Positions 16,155-24,731 of a stretch of DNA of 50,142 nt are shown here, one piece after another; position 1 is the first letter of the stretch; the number at the start of each line of letters is the position of its first letter. The translations under genes and the position numbers were made by a program. This DNA is from JBBKWQ01 sp037969115 (lineage in GTDB: Bacteria > Actinomycetota > Acidimicrobiia > Acidimicrobiales > Ilumatobacteraceae): assembly GCA_037969115.1 (NCBI GenBank), contig JBBKWQ010000169.1, positions 1 through 50,142 on the forward strand. Reading direction: 5' to 3'. The notes below the pieces were generated by a model, which did no database searches, was not told where the DNA came from, and saw only the letters and a program-made list of their open reading frames with translations.

Positions 16155-17170
16155 TGGATGTCGGCATCGTTCTCCAGACCACGCCGCCGGCGTTGCGAGT
16201 GATCGAACTCGCGAAGCGGGCCGAGTCACTCGGGTTCTCGCACGTCTGGACCTTCGACTCGCACATCCTGTGGGAAGAGCCCTACGTGATCTACAGCCAG
16301 ATCCTCGCCGAGACGCGCAATGTCATCGTCGGGCCGATGGTCACGAACCCGGCGACTCGCGATTGGACCGTCACGGCGAGCACCTACGCGACGCTGAACG
16401 AGATGTACGGCAACCGGACCATCTGCTCGATGGGCCGAGGCGACTCGGCGGTGCGTGTCACCAACGGCAAGCCCACCACGCTGGCCACGATGGGCGAGTC
16501 GATCAACGTCATCCGAGAGCTCGCCAACGGTCGAAGCGTCGACTACAAGGGCTCGACGATCACGCTGCCGTGGGCATCGAAGTCACGCCTCCAGGTGCTC
16601 GGCGCCGGCTATGGACCGAAGGCACTGAAGCTGATCGGCGAGACCTGCGACGGGTTCGTGTTGCAGCTGGCCGACACCCAGATTGCCGAATGGACCATCA
16701 ACGCGGTTCGGACGTCTGCTGAGGCAGCCGGTCGGAATCCCGACGATCTCACCATCGTCGTGGCGGCCCCGGCCTACGTGGGCGACGACCTCGCGTACAT
16801 GCGCGACCAGTGCCGCTGGTTCGGTGGCATGGTCGGCAACCACGTGGCTGACATCGTGGCTCGTTATGGCGAAGATGCTCCGGTTCCGAAGGCGCTCACC
16901 GACTACATCAAGAACCGCCAGGAGTACGATTACAACGAGCACGGCCGGGCGGGCAACACGCACACCACGTTCGTCCCCGACGAGATCGTCGACCGGTTCT
17001 GCATCCTCGGCCCCATCGAGGCCCACATGTCGCGTCTCGAGGAGCTTCGCGCCCTGGGCGTCGATCAGTTCGCGATCTATCTGCAGCACGACGGCAAGGA
17101 CCACACTCTGCTGGAGTACGGAGAACACATCATCCCGAATCTCAACGAACAGGCGCTCGCCAAATCGTGA
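16154..17170 (+). CDS. LLM-class (luciferase-like) F420-dependent-type oxidoreductase in the pyrimidine operon
   Basis: This is a 338-residue TIM-barrel oxidoreductase of the bacterial luciferase-like superfamily. It begins MDVGIVLQTTPPALRVIELA, followed by GFSHVWTFDSHILWEEPYV, the family's TSTYATLNEMYGNR and SMGRGDSAVR, and a PLQ-like LQVLGAGYGPKALKLIGE. It looks like the F420-using branch near the TIGR03842-type subfamily (recognised by eye only). ATG 16154 overlaps the mmsA stop by one base, so it is translationally coupled to pyrimidine genes. No PreA/PreT or PydA dihydropyrimidine dehydrogenase is in the window. It may supply the missing pyrimidine ring reduction, or a RutA-like oxidation; both are inference. 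Confidence 0.85.
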   Translation: MDVGIVLQTTPPALRVIELAKRAESLGFSHVWTFDSHILWEEPYVIYSQILAETRNVIVGPMVTNPATRDWTVTASTYATLNEMYGNRTICSMGRGDSAVRVTNGKPTTLATMGESINVIRELANGRSVDYKGSTITLPWASKSRLQVLGAGYGPKALKLIGETCDGFVLQLADTQIAEWTINAVRTSAEAAGRNPDDLTIVVAAPAYVGDDLAYMRDQCRWFGGMVGNHVADIVARYGEDAPVPKALTDYIKNRQEYDYNEHGRAGNTHTTFVPDEIVDRFCILGPIEAHMSRLEELRALGVDQFAIYLQHDGKDHTLLEYGEHIIPNLNEQALAKS

Positions 17171-17177
17171 TCACGAC

Positions 17178-18050
17178 GTGTTAGCCCGCGCGTTCCGCCG
17201 CACCACCCTCTTCGTCGTCGCACTGTTCCTGGTTGGGACGCTCTGGGAGCTCTACAAGCTCGTCGGTCCCGAACAGGGTGGCGAGGTACTCGGATCGCCC
17301 ATCATTCCGGCCACGTCCGACCGCGCGATGCCCCATACCTGGGACATGGTGAGCCGACTCGGCGAGCCAGAGAATCGCGGTGGCGATCAGGCGATCTGGA
17401 TCTCGGTTGCCGGGTATGCCTGGTACACGTTCCGTTTGGCGCTCGTCGGCCTGATCGGCGGTGCTGTCGTCGGGATCGGGCTCGCCGTGCTGATGGCGCG
17501 TTACCGATTCGCCGAGCGTGGTCTGCTGCCCTGGGTGATCATGTCGCAGACGGTGCCGCTCATCGCTCTGGCGCCGCAGGTGGTGAGCTGGAGTGGTCGC
17601 GTCGACGTATTCGGCCAGGAGATCCCGCGATGGGGAGCTGTCTGCATCCTGGCTTCGTTCCTGGCGTTCTTCCCGATTGCGGTCGGCACCTTGCGCGGGC
17701 TCAAGTCTGCGCCTGCGGCGGCGTTGGAGTTGATGGACAGCTATGCGGCCTCGTGGTGGCGCACGTTGGTGAAATTGAGGTTCCCGGCAGCGGTTCCGTC
17801 CATCGTGCCGGCTCTGAAACTCGGTGCGACGCTGTCGGTCGTCGGCGTCATCGTTTCAGAGATCTCCACCGGCATCAGCGGAGGGATCGGTCGAGCCGTG
17901 CTTTCGTACGGCCAGGCGGCAACCGGCGATCCCACGAAGGTCTACGCGGCCGTGTTCGGAGCTGCGGTCCTGGGTCTCACACTGTTCGGTCTCGTGGTCG
18001 CACTCGATGTGCTGCTGATGCGAAACCGGCCGATCGAAGCCGAAGGATGA
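17178..18050 (+). CDS. ABC transporter permease (NMT1/THI5-type importer), first subunit
   Basis: This is a 290-residue inner-membrane permease of the BPD (SsuC/ThiX-like) family. GTG 17178 lies 7 bases after the LLM stop. An N-terminal helix LFVVALFLVGTLWELYKLVG is followed by a periplasmic loop and about five more helices. The coupling motif is ELMDSYAASWWRTLVKLRFPAAVPSIVPALKLG, fitting the EAA consensus (EAA-x3-G). It pairs with the second permease, the ATPase and the lipoprotein downstream. From context the likely cargo is a pyrimidine, dihydropyrimidine, hydantoin or carbamoyl compound. Confidence 0.9.
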   Translation: MLARAFRRTTLFVVALFLVGTLWELYKLVGPEQGGEVLGSPIIPATSDRAMPHTWDMVSRLGEPENRGGDQAIWISVAGYAWYTFRLALVGLIGGAVVGIGLAVLMARYRFAERGLLPWVIMSQTVPLIALAPQVVSWSGRVDVFGQEIPRWGAVCILASFLAFFPIAVGTLRGLKSAPAAALELMDSYAASWWRTLVKLRFPAAVPSIVPALKLGATLSVVGVIVSEISTGISGGIGRAVLSYGQAATGDPTKVYAAVFGAAVLGLTLFGLVVALDVLLMRNRPIEAEG

Positions 18051-18102
18051 CTCGTCGCATCATGATCAGTCGCATGTCGAACCCTGGCTGGACGGACGCA
18101 AC

Positions 18103-18909
18103 ATGAGCGCTGTTGTCGTGCACGGCGTGTCGAAGATCTTCAACGAAGGCGGGGCGAACCAGGTCGACGCGTTGCTCGACATCGATCTCGTCATCGAACC
18201 GGGTGAGTTCGTGTCGTTGATCGGGCCCTCGGGATGCGGCAAGTCGACGCTGCTCAGGCTCATCGCCAACCTGATCGAGCCCAGCGGCGGCAACGTGCTC
18301 GTGAACGGCAAGTCGGCGTCACAGGCCCGTATCGAGCAGGACTACGGCATGGCGTTCCAGCAGGCCGGACTGTTCGACTGGCGAACCGTCGAGAAGAACA
18401 TCGAGCTGCCGCTCGAGTTGAAGGGGTGGGACAAGGCCCGGCGTCGTGCCCGATCGCAGGAGATGCTCGAACTGGTCAAACTTCCCGAGTTCGCGCGATA
18501 CATGCCCTGGCAGCTGTCTGGAGGCATGCAGCAGCGGATCGCCATCGCTCGCGCGCTCGCGGCGCATCCGTCGCTGCTCCTCATGGACGAGCCATTCGGG
18601 GCGCTCGACGAGATGACCCGCGAGCACATGCAGTCCGAGCTGCTCCAGATCTGTGCCGCCGCGAAGACCACGGTGGTGTTCGTGACGCACTCGATTCCCG
18701 AAGCCGCCTATCTGTCCGATCGGGTCGTCGTGATGTCGCCGCGACCCGGCCGCATCACCGAGATCGTCGATGTCGATCTCGGGTCTGATCGCGATGAAGA
18801 CACTCGCGAAGACGACCGCTTCTATGCCTCGGTCACTGCGGTTCGAGACGCGTTGCGCGGTCTCCACGAGCCACACGACGCGGCTCGCGCTCGGGGAGTC
18901 GACAACTGA
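18103..18909 (+). CDS. ABC transporter ATP-binding protein (SsuB/TauB/ThiZ-like)
   Basis: This is a 268-residue nucleotide-binding subunit. Walker A GPSGCGKST is at 41-49, the Q-loop lies in FQQAGLFDWRTVEKN, the signature is LSGGMQQRIAIARAL, Walker B is LLLMDEPFGALDE and the switch is VFVTHSIPEAAYLSDRV. These features are typical of the nitrate/sulfonate/taurine/pyrimidine-precursor importer ATPases. ATG 18103 follows the first permease by a 52-base gap, the largest in this operon. The stop overlaps the next permease start (TGATG). Confidence 0.92.
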   Translation: MSAVVVHGVSKIFNEGGANQVDALLDIDLVIEPGEFVSLIGPSGCGKSTLLRLIANLIEPSGGNVLVNGKSASQARIEQDYGMAFQQAGLFDWRTVEKNIELPLELKGWDKARRRARSQEMLELVKLPEFARYMPWQLSGGMQQRIAIARALAAHPSLLLMDEPFGALDEMTREHMQSELLQICAAAKTTVVFVTHSIPEAAYLSDRVVVMSPRPGRITEIVDVDLGSDRDEDTREDDRFYASVTAVRDALRGLHEPHDAARARGVDN

Positions 18910-19688
18910 TGAACGCTCGGCGCGTCGTCGATGTGTTGCTGCCCCCGATCTTCTTCGGGGTGCTGTTCGTGCTGGCTTGGGAAGGCATCGTCAAGGCATT
19001 CGACCTGAAGCCCTTCTTCCTGCCCGCCCCGAGCGCGATCGGCGAGGCCTTCGCCGACAACCTCGGCCGCGTCAAGGACGCCGCATTCCTCTCGGGTGGA
19101 AACGCATTGGTCGGGCTCGTGTCCGGCACACTGTTCGGCATCGGCGCTGCCTTCCTGCTGATGCGATTCCGAATTCTCAACGAGTTGGCCACACCTTTGG
19201 CGATCGCCCTCAACGCGGTTCCGATCATCGTGCTCGTCGCCGTCTTCAACAACATGTTCTCGATCACGACCGAAGTGCCACGGCGCCTGATGGTGACGCT
19301 GATCGTGTTCTTCATCGTGCTGGTCAATGTGGCGAAAGGCCTTCGCCAGGTGAGCCCGACCCACCTCGAGCTGCTGCGGTCGTACGCCGCGAGCCCTCGG
19401 GACGTGCTCCTCAAGGCGCGTATCCCCAACGCTCTGCCGTATCTGTTCACCGCACTCAAGATCGCTGCTCCGACTGCGGTGATCACAGCGTTCGTCGCCG
19501 AGTACTTCGGCGGGAGCCAGAACGGCCTCGGGAGTCGGATCACGTCGAACGTGGCGAACTCGAAGAACGCTGTTGCCTGGGCGTATGTGCTCGGCGCATG
19601 CCTGCTCGGGCTGTCGTTTTATCTAGTCTCCATAGCTCTGGAGAGCATCACCACACATAGACGGGGCCAGGCCCCGGGGGGAGTATGA
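18909..19688 (+). CDS. ABC transporter permease, second subunit
   Basis: This is a 259-residue permease homologous to the first subunit: N-terminal helix LPPIFFGVLFVLAWEGIVKAF, then PFFLPAPSAIGEAF, and the cytoplasmic coupling loop LLRSYAASPRDVLLKARIPNALPYLFTALKIA. Having two different permeases suggests a heterodimeric membrane channel. ATG 18909 overlaps the ATPase stop, and its own stop overlaps the lipoprotein gene by ATGA, so all are translationally coupled. Confidence 0.9.
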   Translation: MNARRVVDVLLPPIFFGVLFVLAWEGIVKAFDLKPFFLPAPSAIGEAFADNLGRVKDAAFLSGGNALVGLVSGTLFGIGAAFLLMRFRILNELATPLAIALNAVPIIVLVAVFNNMFSITTEVPRRLMVTLIVFFIVLVNVAKGLRQVSPTHLELLRSYAASPRDVLLKARIPNALPYLFTALKIAAPTAVITAFVAEYFGGSQNGLGSRITSNVANSKNAVAWAYVLGACLLGLSFYLVSIALESITTHRRGQAPGGV

Positions 19689-20971
19689 ACATGAGATCAC
19701 GAAAGATTCAGCGGGCGGTAGTTCTTGCCGCTGCGCTCGGTTTGGTTGCCGCCGCCTGCGGTAGCGACAGCGCCGACGACGCGGCAGGCGATACCACTGC
19801 CGACACGGCCGCGGACACCACCGAGACCACCGAGGCCATGACCGAGACCACGGAGGCGATGACCGAGACCACCGAGGCCATGACCGAGGACACCGGCGAC
19901 ATGGAGACCGACATGGAGGAAATGCCTGCTTGCTCCTCCGTCGACGAGATCAGCCTGCAACTGCAGTGGTTCACACAGGCTCAGTTCGCCGGCTACTACG
20001 CGGCGGTCGACCAAGGTTTCTACGACCACATGTGCCTCGACGTCACCATCGTCGAAGGCGGCGTCGAGATCGTGCCGCAAACGCAGCTCGCCAACGGCGA
20101 CGTCGACTTCGCGCTCGCGTGGGTCCCCAAGGCGCTCGCCAGCCGTGAAGCCGGCGCGAACATCACCAACATCGCCCAGATCTACCAGCGGTCGGGCACG
20201 TTGCAGGTGTCGTTGGCCGACGCGGGTATCACCTCACCGGCCGACTTCGCCGGCAAGACCATCGGCAACTGGGGCTTCGGCAACGAGTACGAGGTGTTCG
20301 CCGCTCTCGGCGCCGAAGGACTCAACCCGGCCTCCGACGTATCGCTCGTCGGCCAGCAGTTCGACATGGTCGCCCTGCTCGACGGCAGCATCGACGCCGC
20401 TGAAGCAATGACCTACAACGAATACGCGCAGGTACTCGAGGCCGTGAACCCCGATACCGGCGAGCTCTACACGCCTGACGACTTCAACGTCATCAGCTAC
20501 GAAGAGTACGGCGTGGGCATGCTCCAGGACGCCATCTGGGCCGACGCGGACAAGCTCGCCAACGACGACGCGTACCGTGACATCGCGACGCGATTCGTGG
20601 CCGGCTCCATGGAAGGTTGGACCTACTGTCGCGACAACGTCGAATCATGCCGTGACATCGTGCTCGCCGCCGGTCCTCAGCTCGGTGCCAGTCACCAGCT
20701 GTGGCAGATGAACGAAGTGAACAAGCTCATCTGGCCGTCGGCGAACGGAATCGGTTTCACCGATCAAGCCGCTTGGGATCGCACCGTCGAGATCAGCCAG
20801 AGCACACCCAACCTCGAGGGAGCGACCGTCCTCACTGCGCCGCCGACCGACGGCGCCTACACGAACGAGATCGTCGAAGCAGCATGGGAGCTGCTGTCGG
20901 CCATGGATCTCGATCTGACCGGGACCGACTTCGCGCCGATCGAGGTCGAGCTCGCCGAGGGTGGCAACTGA
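19685..20971 (+). CDS. NMT1/THI5-like solute-binding lipoprotein with a Thr/Glu/Met repeat linker
   Basis: This is a 428-residue extracytoplasmic binding protein. A signal peptide (KIQRAVVLAAALGLVAAAC) ends in a lipobox with Cys25 as the lipidation site. A linker follows with three perfect TETTEAM heptads, then the NMT1/THI5-like domain from about residue 80: LQLQWFTQAQFAGYYAAVDQ, VEGGVEIVPQTQLANGDVDF and GNWGFGNEYEVF. The QLQWFTQAQFAGYY motif is shared by ThiY/RibY and pyrimidine-type binding proteins. In this operon it should deliver a pyrimidine-related ligand; thiamin precursor is the family alternative. It is the last gene of the operon, and a strong hairpin follows 66 bases later. Confidence 0.9.
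   Translation: MNMRSRKIQRAVVLAAALGLVAAACGSDSADDAAGDTTADTAADTTETTEAMTETTEAMTETTEAMTEDTGDMETDMEEMPACSSVDEISLQLQWFTQAQFAGYYAAVDQGFYDHMCLDVTIVEGGVEIVPQTQLANGDVDFALAWVPKALASREAGANITNIAQIYQRSGTLQVSLADAGITSPADFAGKTIGNWGFGNEYEVFAALGAEGLNPASDVSLVGQQFDMVALLDGSIDAAEAMTYNEYAQVLEAVNPDTGELYTPDDFNVISYEEYGVGMLQDAIWADADKLANDDAYRDIATRFVAGSMEGWTYCRDNVESCRDIVLAAGPQLGASHQLWQMNEVNKLIWPSANGIGFTDQAAWDRTVEISQSTPNLEGATVLTAPPTDGAYTNEIVEAAWELLSAMDLDLTGTDFAPIEVELAEGGN
19820..19882 (+). repeat. Three tandem 21-base units encoding TETTEAM
   Basis: Three adjoining 21-base units (19820-19840, 19841-19861, 19862-19882) encode TETTEAM each. They differ only at synonymous positions (ACC/ACC versus ACC/ACG, GCC versus GCG). They form the linker between the lipidated Cys and the binding domain. 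Such tracts commonly vary in copy number between strains. Confidence 0.8.
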
Positions 20972-21037
20972 TCCGACCTCGACGACCACCGACCGGTGTC
21001 GACCGGTCGATGAACACGTGAACGAGAACGATCGCAG

Positions 21038-21064
21038 CGGACCCGGTGCCCAGCACCGGGTCCG
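21038..21064 (+). terminator. Perfect 12-bp GC-rich hairpin after the importer operon
   Basis: CGGACCCGGTGC, loop CCA, then the exact reverse complement GCACCGGGTCCG. It lies 66 bases after the binding-protein stop and before the DUF427 start. No T tract follows, as is common for actinobacterial terminators. A chance perfect 12-base stem is unlikely, so a terminator is the best reading. Confidence 0.65.
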
Positions 21065-21092
21065 CCGTGTCCTCGCCGAGAATGGCAAACCG

Positions 21093-21554
21093 ATGGAATC
21101 GGTCTGGGACTTTCCGCGTCCGCCCCGGATCGAGCGAGTCGAGTGGCGCATCCGGGTCGTACACGGCGGCGTCTGCGTCGTCGACGCTCCCTCGGCGTTG
21201 CGAGTCCTCGAGACCAGCCAACCGCCGGCCTACTATGTGAGCTTCGAGCACATCGATGACGATCACCTGGTGGCGAGTCCCCATCGGTCGTTTTGCGAGT
21301 GGAAGGGCATCGCCCACTACGCCGATGTGACGGTCGGCGACGAGGTCCTCGAGCGAGCCTGCTGGACCTACCCTGATCCGACCGAGCCGTTCTCGGCGCT
21401 CGAACACCATTGGGCGTTCTACGCCCAGATGCTGGACGAGTGTTGGGTCGACGATGAGCGGGTCGCGCCCAACGACGGGTCGTTCTATGGTGGATGGATC
21501 ACCAACAACGTGACCGGCCCGTTCAAGGGCGCACCCGGAACGGGACATTGGTAG
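21093..21554 (+). CDS. DUF427 domain protein
   Basis: This is a 153-residue protein of the DUF427 family, which is of unknown function and widespread in actinobacteria. Conserved family pieces are visible: ESVWDFPRPPRIE at the start, LRVLETSQPPAYYVSFE, SFCEWKGIAHYADV, and the tail FYGGWITNNVTGPFKGAPGTGHW. The frame is open back to 20961, with a GTG at 21018 as alternative start. I prefer ATG 21093 because the perfect terminator-like hairpin lies between the two. It appears to be a stand-alone gene. Confidence 0.8.
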   Translation: MESVWDFPRPPRIERVEWRIRVVHGGVCVVDAPSALRVLETSQPPAYYVSFEHIDDDHLVASPHRSFCEWKGIAHYADVTVGDEVLERACWTYPDPTEPFSALEHHWAFYAQMLDECWVDDERVAPNDGSFYGGWITNNVTGPFKGAPGTGHW

Positions 21555-21698
21555 CGATCGGCAGTGCCGGCCGGCCACGGGTGCCGACTCCGCACGCCCC
21601 GAACCGACGCGTGCGACGACGCGCTGTAACCGGACGCTCCGTCGCTGACGTCGACGCGCCCGTAGTTTCGTGTCGTCCGGCCTGCTAGCCATTCGGTG

Positions 21699-22376
21699 AT
21701 GGCGGCACGGTTCGACGCATATCTGTTCGACGCCGGCGGGGTGCTCGTCCTGCCTGACCCGACGGTGCTGTCGCCGTTGCTCGCGTACTTCGGTGGTGAC
21801 GTCGAGATCGACGCACATCGACGTGCCCACTACTGGGCCATGGCGCACAAGTCGTGGAACGGTGATTCCGAAACGGACTGGTCGATCTACGACGACGAGT
21901 ACGTGGCGTCGGTCGGCGTGCCGCCAGAGCGCCGGACCGAGGCGGCCGCAGTGCTCCGCCACGTCAAGGGCCACTTCATCTGGCGGTGGCCCATTCCCGA
22001 ACACCGCGCACCACTGGTCGAGTTGGAGTCACGCGGCACACCGCTCGGCGTGGTTTCGAACGCGTTCGGACAGATCGAGGCGTTGATGAATCACACGCGG
22101 ATCTGTCAGGTCGGCCCGGGCCCTGGCGTGAACATGCGATGCATCATCGACAGCCACGTGGTCGGCGTTGCCAAGCCCGACCCGCAGATCTTCGAACACG
22201 CGCTGGCGTTCTTCCCCGAGTTCGAGCGATCTCGCGTCGCGTACGTCGGCGACTCGGTCACCATGGATGTGGAGGGAGCCCGTGCGGCGGGCCTTCACCC
22301 GATTCTCGTCGACCCGTACGACGATCACCTCGGCGCCGACTTCGAACGGATTCGAAGCCTTTCCGACTTGCTCTAG
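21699..22376 (+). CDS. HAD superfamily hydrolase
   Basis: This is a 225-residue haloacid-dehalogenase-type phosphatase-like enzyme. Motif I is LFDAGGVLVL with nucleophile Asp11; the second acidic position is Gly, as in the DxGGV subset. Motif II lies in GVVSNAFGQ, the motif III Lys in GVAKPDPQIF, and motif IV in VAYVGDSVTMDVEGARAAG. A helical cap lies between residues about 20 and 100. The substrate is unknown. ATG 21699 follows an alternative GTG at 21696. It converges with the acyl-CoA dehydrogenase gene 4 bases away. Confidence 0.85.
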   Translation: MAARFDAYLFDAGGVLVLPDPTVLSPLLAYFGGDVEIDAHRRAHYWAMAHKSWNGDSETDWSIYDDEYVASVGVPPERRTEAAAVLRHVKGHFIWRWPIPEHRAPLVELESRGTPLGVVSNAFGQIEALMNHTRICQVGPGPGVNMRCIIDSHVVGVAKPDPQIFEHALAFFPEFERSRVAYVGDSVTMDVEGARAAGLHPILVDPYDDHLGADFERIRSLSDLL

Positions 22377-22380
22377 CGAG

Positions 22381-24009
22381 TCAGCCGACCAGTCGTCGAG
22401 CAATCACCTTGAGGCACAACGCCTCGTCGGCGCCTTCGAAGATCGAGAGCACGCGGGCGTCGACGAAGAGCCGGCTCACGGGAAACTCCTCGGCGTAGCC
22501 CATACCGCCATGGATCTGCATCGCTTCACGACTGACCCATTCGGCGGCCTTGCAGACATACGCCTTCACCATGCTGGCTTCGGTGGCGCCCTCTCCCTTG
22601 GCCATCATCGTGCCGACCGCATAGGCGAACTGTCGGCCCGCCTGGATGAGTACAGCCATGCGGCCGAGCTTCGCGCGGGTCAGCTCGTAGTCGATGATGT
22701 TCGTCTCGAACACCTTGCGGTTCTGTGCGTAGTCGAGCGCAGCCTCGTAGGCGGCCTGCATCACGCCGACGGCGCGTGCGGCCGTCTGGAGGCGACCGTT
22801 CTCGAAACCCTCCATCTGGTAGTAGAAGCCGCGTCCGAGTCCCGCTTCCTCACCGATCAGGTTCTCCGCCGGCACCCACCAGTTGTCGAACGCGATTTCG
22901 TAGGAGTGCATGCCGCGATACCCGATGGTGTCGATCGGCCTGCCCTCCATCTTGCCGATCTGACCGGAGCCGTCTTTCCCGCTGCCGCGGTCTTGCTCGA
23001 ACTCGAAGCCGTGCGCATCGCCGCGGGGTTTGGGCACGATGAAGAGGCTGAGCCCTCGGTGTGTCTTGCTCCGGTCGGGATCGGTGCGTGCCAGCAGCGC
23101 GAGTACGTCGGCGCGGGCGCCGAGGGTACACCACGTCTTCACACCGTTGATCACGTAGCCGGGCTCGCCGGCCGAACCGCTCGCAGGTGTCGCGGTGACC
23201 TTGATGCCGGCGACGTCGCTGCCGTAGTCGGGTTCGGTGACGGCGACGGCCGGCATGACCTCGGCGACGGCGAGTTTCGGCAACCATGTCTGCTTCTGGG
23301 CCTCGGTGCCGCCTTTCACGAGGGCCCTGGTCAGAATCTCCGGCCGCGTGATGAGTGAACCACCGATGCCGAGACTTGCCCGGCTGAGCTCTTCGGTGGC
23401 GACGACCATGCCGGTGTACTCCTCGTCGCCGCCCTCGCTGTATCCGCCGTATTCCGCGGGAACGCTCAGGCCGAACGCGCCGATCTCTGCGAGTCCGCTG
23501 ATGATCTCCTCGGGGACGTCGCCGTTGGTGCGATGCACGTGTTCGGCATGTGGCGAGACGACCTTGGAGGCGAACGACCGGAACGCGTCCTGCACCATGT
23601 CCATGTCGTCGCTGAGATGGCGAGGTCCTGGTTGCTCAGCCAATGACGCCAGGAATTCGGGGGAGCGAAACGAGGCCAGAAAACCGCGAGCGGTGTCGTA
23701 GTCGCCTGGGTCGATGCCCCACTGCGCTTCACGTCCGAAGGTCTTGGCGGCGAGGTCGTGGAGCATGTCGGCGACAAAGGCGCACGTGATCGCCGCCTCG
23801 ACGTCGCCCTTGCCGCCGTAGTCGGTGAGTGCCTTTGCGGTCGCGACCGCAGAGGCGGCGTGAGCGAGGTCGTAGGCGAACACCTGGTGCTCGTCCGGGC
23901 CGCCGGTCTCGCCCAGACGCCGGACGGCGGTCGCGACGATTCGGTCCGCGAGCTCGATGACGTCGACGGCGGCGTGCAGATCGGGAACAGGAAGATCGGG
24001 CGTGGCCAT
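22381..24009 (-). CDS. Acyl-CoA dehydrogenase, probable (2S)-methylsuccinyl-CoA dehydrogenase
   Basis: This is a 542-residue flavoprotein, longer than ordinary acyl-CoA dehydrogenases (about 380-400). The extra 150 or so N-terminal residues (LHAAVDVIELADRIV ... HAASAVATAKALTDYGGKGD) resemble the N-terminal domain of methylsuccinyl-CoA dehydrogenase of the ethylmalonyl-CoA pathway. The core shows AVTEPDYGSDVAGIKVTA, VINGVKTWCTLGARADV, and at the end MQIHGGMGYAEEFPVSRLF and FEGADEALCLKVIARRL. The proposed reaction is methylsuccinyl-CoA to mesaconyl-CoA. The name rests on architecture recognised by eye; another long-chain member is the alternative. A MaoC protein 3.7 kb away could act in the same route. 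Confidence 0.72.
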   Translation of the reverse strand: MATPDLPVPDLHAAVDVIELADRIVATAVRRLGETGGPDEHQVFAYDLAHAASAVATAKALTDYGGKGDVEAAITCAFVADMLHDLAAKTFGREAQWGIDPGDYDTARGFLASFRSPEFLASLAEQPGPRHLSDDMDMVQDAFRSFASKVVSPHAEHVHRTNGDVPEEIISGLAEIGAFGLSVPAEYGGYSEGGDEEYTGMVVATEELSRASLGIGGSLITRPEILTRALVKGGTEAQKQTWLPKLAVAEVMPAVAVTEPDYGSDVAGIKVTATPASGSAGEPGYVINGVKTWCTLGARADVLALLARTDPDRSKTHRGLSLFIVPKPRGDAHGFEFEQDRGSGKDGSGQIGKMEGRPIDTIGYRGMHSYEIAFDNWWVPAENLIGEEAGLGRGFYYQMEGFENGRLQTAARAVGVMQAAYEAALDYAQNRKVFETNIIDYELTRAKLGRMAVLIQAGRQFAYAVGTMMAKGEGATEASMVKAYVCKAAEWVSREAMQIHGGMGYAEEFPVSRLFVDARVLSIFEGADEALCLKVIARRLVG

Positions 24010-24099
24010 GCCACGAACTTACCGCGGAGTAACCGACGAGTTCACCTCCGGCATCGCTCGTGGTGCCGGGTTCTACTTCGACCTGACAGTGTGTGCCGG

Positions 24100-24720
24100 A
24101 TGCGAGACGTGGCGACGGCGAAACGGATCTGCGTGTTCTGCGGGTCGAACGTCGGATCACCGCCGACATACGCAACGGCGGCCCGAGAGCTCGGCGTCGA
24201 GATTGTTTCCCGTGGGCACGAACTGATCTACGGAGGCGGACGTGTCGGATTGATGGGCGCGGTGGCAGATGCAGCGCTCGCGGCCGGCGGTGAGGTGACC
24301 GGAGTGATGCCGATCGACCTGGTCGAACGCGAGATCGGCCACCGTGGGCTCACTCGCCTCGAGAGCTGCGATTCCATGCACATCCGCAAGGCACGGATGG
24401 CCGAGCTGGCTGACGGGTTCGTCGTCCTTCCCGGCGGATTCGGCACGCTCGACGAGGTGATGGAGATCCTCACGTGGAACCAGCTCGGGCTGGTGTCCTC
24501 GCCGGTCGTGTTCCTCGACATCGACGGTTTCTTCGAGCAGTTGTTCACTTTCATGGACGAACTCGTCGAGCGGCGATTCGTCAGACTCGATCATCGACGT
24601 ACCGCGCAACGTGCCACCACCGCGGCAGACGCGGTGATGATCGCGTCTGCCGGAGTGCCGTCGGCTCCGACGGACGCGGACCCGACATCCAAGTGGCTCG
24701 ACCTCGACGAACCCTCGTAG
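24100..24720 (+). CDS. LOG family protein (cytokinin riboside 5'-monophosphate phosphoribohydrolase-like)
   Basis: This is a 206-residue Rossmann-fold protein with the LOG signature PGGFGTLDE at 111-119 and the preceding RKARMAELADGFVVL. It begins RICVFCGSNVGSPPTYATAA and contains ELIYGGGRVGLMGAVADAAL. LOG enzymes release free bases from nucleoside 5'-monophosphates; many are mis-annotated as lysine decarboxylases. Start is ATG 24100 (MRDVATAKRIC), with GTG 24109 as alternative. The C-terminal 25 residues are family-variable. It stands 11 bases before the serine hydrolase gene. Confidence 0.9.
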   Translation: MRDVATAKRICVFCGSNVGSPPTYATAARELGVEIVSRGHELIYGGGRVGLMGAVADAALAAGGEVTGVMPIDLVEREIGHRGLTRLESCDSMHIRKARMAELADGFVVLPGGFGTLDEVMEILTWNQLGLVSSPVVFLDIDGFFEQLFTFMDELVERRFVRLDHRRTAQRATTAADAVMIASAGVPSAPTDADPTSKWLDLDEPS

Positions 24721-24731
24721 GTTTCGACGTC

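Noticed and set aside
24010..24099. Possible small gene between the acyl-CoA dehydrogenase and LOG genes
   Set aside because: The frame continuous with LOG upstream of 24100 is antisense to the dehydrogenase start; the 90 bases look like a divergent promoter.
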